From NCBI RefSeq assembly GCF_948329515.1, contig NZ_CAOJCN010000019.1, positions 44,486 through 108,485 of the forward strand: DNA of 64,000 nucleotides. The letters run 5' to 3'. The translations under genes were made by a program, and so were the position numbers. Source of the stretch: Cohnella rhizoplanae (GTDB lineage Bacteria; Bacillota; Bacilli; Paenibacillales; Paenibacillaceae). The notes under the pieces are model-generated. The model was not told the DNA's origin and searched no databases. It worked only from the letters and a program-made list of their open reading frames with translations. Below, piece by piece: positions 59,358-64,000 of this stretch (position 1 is its first letter; the number at the start of each line of letters is the position of its first letter).

Positions 59358-60965
59358 TTACTTCTCTCTATTATAGCCCGAAAGCTCGGTCTGTCGCACG
59401 ATAATCGTTTCCTGCCGGCGGCTCCCGCTCCTCGCGAGCGCCGCGCCTACGAACCGAATCAATCCGTATACGGCTGCGGCGAGCGCGCTGGCGAACATAA
59501 TATCGAAGCAGACGTTAAACATGAAGAGATGCTTGCCGATATCCGCTTCCCCGTCCCCCATGAGCGAGACCGTGACGGCCAGCAAGCCCGCGGCGCCTAT
59601 GACGGCGAACGTCTCCGCAATCAGCCTGGTACCGGGCCTGCCGGCGCTCCGGCGCCACCATGCTGCGAGGAAGGCATAGTAGACCGAATAACAAGCCGCG
59701 AACCATGCCAGCGAGTTCGGCATATGCCGATGCTTCCATTCGCTCCATGCGCTGAAGGCATAGGAGAGCTCGCTGCGCTCGCGGCCGGCCTTCTCGGTAT
59801 AATTTCCCAGGTAATAGGGCCTGACGGAAGTTCCGTTCTCCGCCGCCTTCTTCAGCTTGCTCACGAACCGGTCCGGATGTCTCGCATAATACAAAGCAAT
59901 GTCGCGGTGCGAGAGCCGATCCAGCACTTCTTGGCGCAGCGTCGGATCGTTCTGAGGGACGATCGTGTCCTTTTGAAAATAGTTCGTGCCTGCCAATGCC
60001 GCGTACTTATCCGGGATGTCCAGTTCGCGCATATCCCGCTTCAGGTCCGGCGTATCCTTGAGCACGCCGAAGAAAATCGACTGATACAGATTGATATGCC
60101 TAAGCTGATCCGGCGCCAGCGCCATCATGAGAATGGCCGAGAGAGCCAGGACGCCTGCTCCTATCCTCGCGCGCCTCCGCCAGCCGAGATCGGGGCGCAG
60201 CGCAGCCATGCGCCAAGCCAGAATGGCCAGCAGGAACCCGATGGGCGCGTTCTGAATCTTTGAAGTGGCCAAGGCGACGCCCGCGGCGACGAACAGCCCA
60301 AGCATCCATGCCGAAGGCAGACGGGCGATAGGCAGCGAACCTGGACCTCGCGCTCCGGATTCCGTATCCCGAGTCGACCGCGATGCGATCGCCAGCGACG
60401 CGCCCAGCGCGAGCAGCGTGGCGACCAGCGCATACGGCTCTCCGAAGAACGATTGGAAATACGCCGTATAGCCGACATCGCAAAATATGCCGATGACGAT
60501 CAGCGCCAGGACGGCAGTGGCGATCGTATTCGCTTGTCTGCCCCGAGCCGTCGGCGCATGCCGTATGAGTAGCCAGATGGCGCAGAGCAACAAGGCTGCG
60601 TAGCAGAAGCCCAGTACGCGGATATCGAACGTCTGCGGATCGAGCAGCCTGCCCAGGCCGCCGGCTAGCGCTACGAGCAGCACATGGGTGGATACGTACC
60701 CGCCGGACGTGAAGCCGCCATAGTGGTAGAGTTGATGGGCATAACCGAAGTAACGACTGGCATAGGATTCATGCGGGTCCGCATAAGCGATGCCCGCGGC
60801 GCCCATTACGCGGTTGAAGTCGCCATTGTCCGCCACGCCGATGACAGGCGGTACGAACAGCAGATAGATGAGAATGGCCGCCGCTGCGAATATCGCAAGC
60901 CATGCCGTGATGACGCGTGGATCCTTGGCATTCAGCATTCGTTTGCCAATCATATACCTAATCAT
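59358..60965 (-). CDS. Polytopic membrane protein, possible glycan hexosyltransferase
   Basis: 535 residues with about ten to twelve membrane helices. After the first helix comes PPVIGVADNGDFNRVM (about 39-54), an acidic loop at the place where GT-C glycosyltransferases and WsfD-like S-layer-glycan hexosyltransferases carry catalytic acids. Further features: YTAYFQSFFGEPYALVATLL and a long outer loop near 285-380. Start overlaps the decarboxylase stop by 8 bp. In B. subtilis xpaC/yaaN flank this region, not this gene. A role in cell-surface glycan addition is an inference from the loop and topology only. Confidence 0.75.
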   Translation of the reverse strand: MIRYMIGKRMLNAKDPRVITAWLAIFAAAAILIYLLFVPPVIGVADNGDFNRVMGAAGIAYADPHESYASRYFGYAHQLYHYGGFTSGGYVSTHVLLVALAGGLGRLLDPQTFDIRVLGFCYAALLLCAIWLLIRHAPTARGRQANTIATAVLALIVIGIFCDVGYTAYFQSFFGEPYALVATLLALGASLAIASRSTRDTESGARGPGSLPIARLPSAWMLGLFVAAGVALATSKIQNAPIGFLLAILAWRMAALRPDLGWRRRARIGAGVLALSAILMMALAPDQLRHINLYQSIFFGVLKDTPDLKRDMRELDIPDKYAALAGTNYFQKDTIVPQNDPTLRQEVLDRLSHRDIALYYARHPDRFVSKLKKAAENGTSVRPYYLGNYTEKAGRERSELSYAFSAWSEWKHRHMPNSLAWFAACYSVYYAFLAAWWRRSAGRPGTRLIAETFAVIGAAGLLAVTVSLMGDGEADIGKHLFMFNVCFDIMFASALAAAVYGLIRFVGAALARSGSRRQETIIVRQTELSGYNREK

Positions 60966-62463
60966 CCCCTCTCGTCAGAACTTGAATGGTGGACAAGGTC
61001 TCGTCCGTCGCTCCCTGGAACCTTGCTCCGGCAGCGGCAAGCCGCCTCAGCTCCTCTACGACGACCGCCGATACCGGCTCTCCCGGATATAACAGAGGAA
61101 TACCCGGCGGATAAGGTATGATCCACTCCCCGCAAATATGGCCCGCCGCCTCCCGGAGGGGAATCGCTGTCGTGGATGAGGTGCGGCGCCGGATCACGAC
61201 CGGATCGGATAATCGCGTAGAGCCGACAGGACTACGCTTAGCAGATGGTTCCCGCAGAGTTGCATTTGTCTGGTCTCTGTTCGGGCTCGATGCATCTGCC
61301 GCTTTTATGTCGATGGCCTCTTTCAATTCCCGTGCTATATCGCTCAATGCATCGATGCAGACAGCTGCATCCGCTATACGGGTACCTGATCCAAGCGCCA
61401 GAACCGTATAATTAATGTCCGCCATCTCAGCAAGACAACCTCTCTCTTCCAGCTTGGCTTGGAGCTCGAACCCTGTCATTCTGCCGGTCGCTTCTCTGAT
61501 CGACAGCTTGAGCGGATCTTGTACATTCAACGCTGCTAAAGGCAAGTCGGTCAACGCTTCGCGGATAAGATGGGCAGCGCTAAGCGCCTGTTCGAACAGT
61601 GCCGGGCCTTGTGTCTGAACTTCCCTTCGCGCCAGATCCAGAGAAGCCAGCAGCGGATAGGACGGGCTTGAGCTCTGTACCATACGCAGCGCCTGCCGGA
61701 TCTCCGGCCTGGGTGCCAACTCACCCTGTATGTGCAGCATGGCACTCATCGTGAGCGAGGCCAACATCTTGTGCGTTGACTGCACCACGACATCCGCACC
61801 CGCCTGCAGCGCGCTGCCGGGAATGTCCGGATGCAATCCGAAGTGCGCGCCATGCGCTTCGTCGACCAGCACCGGTACTTTCCTCGCGTGTGCGGCATCC
61901 ACTAAGCGAGGAAGGTCGGCGGTCATCCCATAATAGTTAGGGCTGCATAAGATCAGCGCTCGCGCAGTCGGATATCGTTCCAATGCATGCGTTACCGTTT
62001 CGACGCTGGGTGCGACGGGGATCCCCGAACGCTCGTCCGCCTCCGGCGCGAGAAACACGCACCTTGCCCCTGCAAGCGCCAGACCGTGAATGATCGACTT
62101 ATGCACGTTGCGCTGCACGAGCAGAATCTCACCTGGCTCGCATATACCCAGAATCATCGCCAGATTGCCGGCTGTACTGCCGCCCACTAGAAACCGCGTC
62201 TCCTCTGCGCCAAAGCACTGTGCGGCCAGTTCCTGCGCCTCCGCGATAGCGCCCGTGGGGTCGTGGAGGTCATCCGTATCCGACAGCTCCGTAACGTCTA
62301 TATTCAACCAGCAGCCAGCTCCTAACGACGACTCTTCGTTTCCCATATACATCGTTCTTTGCTTATGTCCCGGTACATGGAAGGATACAGATTCCTTGCT
62401 TGCATGCTTCATGAGCATTTCGTATAGAGGCGCCGATTGGATGTCCGCCCTATTCATCGCCAT
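60958..62463 (-). CDS. Orn/Lys/Arg decarboxylase family PLP enzyme (YaaO-like)
   Basis: 501 residues. The N-terminus SFHVPGHKQ is the decarboxylase signature. DEAHGAHFG and VQSTHKMLASLT (PLP lysine in THK) define fold-type I. The C-terminal decarboxylase domain has GIPLLYPGEP. A Ser/Arg/Thr-rich stretch near residues 390-430 is an unusual insert. B. subtilis YaaO is in the same place next to tmk. Whether it acts on lysine, arginine or ornithine cannot be seen; it would supply a polyamine precursor. Confidence 0.9.
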   Translation of the reverse strand: MAMNRADIQSAPLYEMLMKHASKESVSFHVPGHKQRTMYMGNEESSLGAGCWLNIDVTELSDTDDLHDPTGAIAEAQELAAQCFGAEETRFLVGGSTAGNLAMILGICEPGEILLVQRNVHKSIIHGLALAGARCVFLAPEADERSGIPVAPSVETVTHALERYPTARALILCSPNYYGMTADLPRLVDAAHARKVPVLVDEAHGAHFGLHPDIPGSALQAGADVVVQSTHKMLASLTMSAMLHIQGELAPRPEIRQALRMVQSSSPSYPLLASLDLARREVQTQGPALFEQALSAAHLIREALTDLPLAALNVQDPLKLSIREATGRMTGFELQAKLEERGCLAEMADINYTVLALGSGTRIADAAVCIDALSDIARELKEAIDIKAADASSPNRDQTNATLREPSAKRSPVGSTRLSDPVVIRRRTSSTTAIPLREAAGHICGEWIIPYPPGIPLLYPGEPVSAVVVEELRRLAAAGARFQGATDETLSTIQVLTRGDD

Positions 62464-62590
62464 TCCTCGTTCCGACTTATAAAATTTTACATAAACCCCA
62501 TTATAACAGAAACGAAAAACAGCTCAAAAAAGCGCCGCATCTTCTCCGCCGCTTCCTTGAGACATACCAGATTATATTCGCACTCGGTCT

Positions 62591-62776
62591 TCAACCTTCC
62601 GTATGGACCCACAATTGCTTCAATTGCTGAACAAAATACGGATAACGTTGATCCTCGACAGGCGTATTCACCATTTCGGACTCGCACGGATGACAGATGA
62701 ATGAACTCATAATCCGAATGCCTTCCCGATCGCGCTCTCCGCATACGATGCAGACTCTATTTTCTTCGACGCTCAT
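62591..62776 (-). CDS. csfB: Anti-sigma factor Gin (CsfB), sigma-G/sigma-E inhibitor
   Basis: 61 residues from the ATG at 62776, with AAAGGCGGG seven bases upstream. Two CxxC pairs, CIVCGE near residue 9 and ICHPCES near residue 27, form the zinc site of Gin. It keeps sigma-G silent until engulfment ends. Located next to the rRNA operon as in B. subtilis. A sigma-F promoter candidate is at 62810-62839. Confidence 0.93.
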   Translation of the reverse strand: MSVEENRVCIVCGERDREGIRIMSSFICHPCESEMVNTPVEDQRYPYFVQQLKQLWVHTEG

Positions 62777-62809
62777 GGCATTCCCGCCTTTGAATGGCTT
62801 AATACCACC

Positions 62810-62839
62810 AGTATGCCTCATACTCTATGAAAATATACC
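62810..62839 (-). promoter_or_regulatory. Candidate sigma-F promoter of csfB/gin
   Basis: Minus strand GTATA (62835-62839), 15-bp spacer, AGGCATACTG (62810-62819); exact -35 and one -10 mismatch against GYATA-N15-GGnnAnAnTR. Confidence 0.6.
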
Positions 62840-62932
62840 TCTTGCTAGCACGCCTCAGCCTATCTTAATAATAAACGACATTCGCGCCGATAGTAACTAC
62901 AGATACCAAGGCGTCGTACAAGGAGATTTCCT

Positions 62933-63460
62933 ATGAAAATGCCCGAGCCTGCGCGCGAGGCGACTGTCTATCACTATAAGCTGATACGCAAAATACCGAT
63001 GCGGCCTGAGACTAAATATAGCTATATGACCACCGCGCTTCTAGGCGCCGGCTTCGTAACAGGCTTCTACGCGTGGAAAGGACTCGAGTGCATGGCTGTC
63101 GGTCTGCTCGTCATGATCCTCATTCACGCTGTCGTCATTCGGATCACGCTGCGTCGCGTAGATGCCGCCGCCGGCAAGCGCTGGAGCTTCCGCATCGACT
63201 GGCCATGGATCGGTCCGCTGCCGGTCATGGACACAAGCCTGAGCCTGTTCCGCCGCCTGCATTTCCATTTGTTATTAGTCGGCTGCTGTGCTTCGGCTCT
63301 TCTCTACCCCTGGGCTCACCCGGCTCTCCTCATTTCATTGGTTTATTGGCACTTCTGGCTCCTCTCGCCCCGTCTGACGCTCCTCTTGCGCATGCGCAAG
63401 GAAAAAGGAAACGGCGTCATTCGCCTGTCCGATACCGAAGTTTCCTATTATCATATCTAA
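62933..63460 (+). CDS. Small membrane protein of unknown function
   Basis: 175 residues, AGGAGA seven bases upstream of the ATG. Two hydrophobic segments occur at about 33-72 and a third and fourth at about 110-148, separated by a basic loop with WSFRIDWPWIGPLPVMDTSLS. The C-terminus is basic (RMRKEKGNG) and then ends in a Tyr/His-rich tail. No catalytic motif. It is on the opposite strand to gin, and both lie beside the rRNA operon. I do not recognise the family. Confidence 0.75.
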   Translation: MKMPEPAREATVYHYKLIRKIPMRPETKYSYMTTALLGAGFVTGFYAWKGLECMAVGLLVMILIHAVVIRITLRRVDAAAGKRWSFRIDWPWIGPLPVMDTSLSLFRRLHFHLLLVGCCASALLYPWAHPALLISLVYWHFWLLSPRLTLLLRMRKEKGNGVIRLSDTEVSYYHI

Positions 63461-63851
63461 GCTAATGCTTACCGACCCGCCTTTTATTTAACCTCGTTTG
63501 AATGGCGACCCGTTTTCGTCGTCGATTGCCTTCTAGGTAACCCTCTACGCGGACATACGAGACCCTATGACTGCCTGGATCGCCTCAATCAGCCTATTTG
63601 AGGATCCACGATCCGCTATTGGCGGAATTCAAGGTCATATTCGCCCTCTGCGCGATCAATAGCGTCTCTCCGGTCCACAAACTTGGCATAATAGCCGGTC
63701 TTGACCCAAATAGCGGCTCCTGTGTCCGTGACCTTACACGTTACTCACGACTCAGCACGCTTTGCGGCCCTCATCGACCGTATCATCATAGCCAATCGAC
63801 TGACTCGCAACATGCATACCATTCCCAAACCTTATCCATCTTTCCGCACAC
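63461..63851. other. Intergenic region before the rRNA operon terminator
   Basis: 391 bp without a supportable gene. It contains several ATAGCGG/CCGCTAT-type words (around 63628-63644, 63657-63666 and 63708-63716) resembling the inverted repeat at 52848-52869. Confidence 0.55.
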
Positions 63852-63886
63852 AATAAAAAGAACCACCCTCCGAAGAAGGTGGTTCT
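63852..63886 (-). terminator. rRNA operon terminator
   Basis: Stem AGAACCACC/GGTGGTTCT followed by TTTTTATT on the minus strand, just after the 5S gene. Confidence 0.88.
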
Positions 63887-63902
63887 CTTGCGCTGCTTGT
63901 TG

Positions 63903-64000
63903 GCCTGGCGGCGTCCTACTCTCCCGGGACCCTGCGGTCCGAGTACCATTGGCGCTGGAGGGCTTAACGGTCGTGTTCGAGATGGGTACGCGTGGGACCC
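63903..64000 (-). rRNA. rrf: 5S ribosomal RNA, 5' end cut by window edge
   Basis: Minus strand reads CCCATCTCGAACACGACCGTTAAGCCC in conserved position and ends GAGAGTAGGACGCCGCCAGGC, the 5S 3' end; the first about 18-20 nt lie beyond the window. It is the last gene of an rRNA operon transcribed leftwards, matching the rrn operon next to csfB in B. subtilis. RNase M5, encoded in this window, would mature it. Confidence 0.93.

Noticed and set aside
63752..63949. 65-codon minus-strand frame over the 5S terminator
   Set aside because: It overlaps the 5S rRNA 3' end and the terminator and has no ribosome site.

Overview
The window is about 64 kb of a high-GC, endospore-forming Firmicute, most likely a Paenibacillaceae (Cohnella/Paenibacillus-like). 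The evidence is the sporulation gene set (gin, fin, spoVG, spoVT, yabG, a SASP gene, ricF, abrB), an S-layer (SLH) protein, abundant carbohydrate ABC importers without their own ATPase, and gene order. From the right edge leftwards it follows the origin-proximal region of Bacillus subtilis: 5S rRNA (3' part of an rRNA operon), gin, a YaaO-like decarboxylase, tmk, darA, yaaR, holB, ricF, yabA, trmN6, rsmI, abrB, tatD, a YabE-like gene, rnmV, ksgA, yabG, veg, sspF, ispE, purR, spoVG, glmU, prs, rplY/ctc, pth, fin, mfd, a PrsA-like foldase and spoVT. These housekeeping genes are almost all on the minus strand, which is co-directional with a fork moving from right to left.

Layout. Positions 1-13.5 kb hold a minus-strand carbohydrate locus: a LacI-type regulator, an amylo-alpha-1,6-glucosidase-like enzyme, a sugar-binding lipoprotein, two MalF/MalG-type permeases (the MalF gene is broken by an in-frame TGA), a membrane protein with a spermidine-synthase-like domain, a second six-hairpin glycosidase and a GH36 alpha-galactosidase-like gene cut by the window edge. 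spoVT follows at 13.7-14.2 kb. Positions 14.6-24.75 kb form an accessory block: a 1985-residue SLH surface protein with six near-identical 104-residue repeats, and a divergent plus-strand set of two cupredoxin surface proteins, an ECF sigma factor and its zinc anti-sigma partner. The core order resumes with the foldase, mfd, fin and pth (24.8-30.6 kb). A second plus-strand block (30.7-39.0 kb) carries a small orphan gene, a two-component system, a lipoprotein, a second sugar ABC importer and an HlyD-type adaptor. From 39.1 kb to the end the conserved cluster is nearly continuous.

Regulatory sequence can be read in many places. Candidate promoters match the sporulation cascade: sigma-H before spoVG, sigma-F before gin and fin (sharing the same -10 core), sigma-G before spoVT and sigma-K before yabG. 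Veg has two tandem consensus sigma-A promoters. A cyclic-di-AMP (ydaO/yuaA) riboswitch with an intrinsic terminator precedes the YabE-like wall-hydrolase gene, and the c-di-AMP receptor gene darA lies 8 kb away. A pair of perfect, inverted DnaA boxes flanks the terminator between the HlyD gene and rplY. Paired PurBox-like sites precede purR. Identical LacI-type palindromes precede the LacI gene and the first glycosidase gene.

The least explained parts are the cupredoxin/ECF surface module, the spermidine-synthase-like membrane protein inside a sugar-uptake operon, the regulator-lipoprotein-importer-adaptor block, and the inverted DnaA-box element. All functional statements rest on motif reading and recalled family knowledge; no searches were run.
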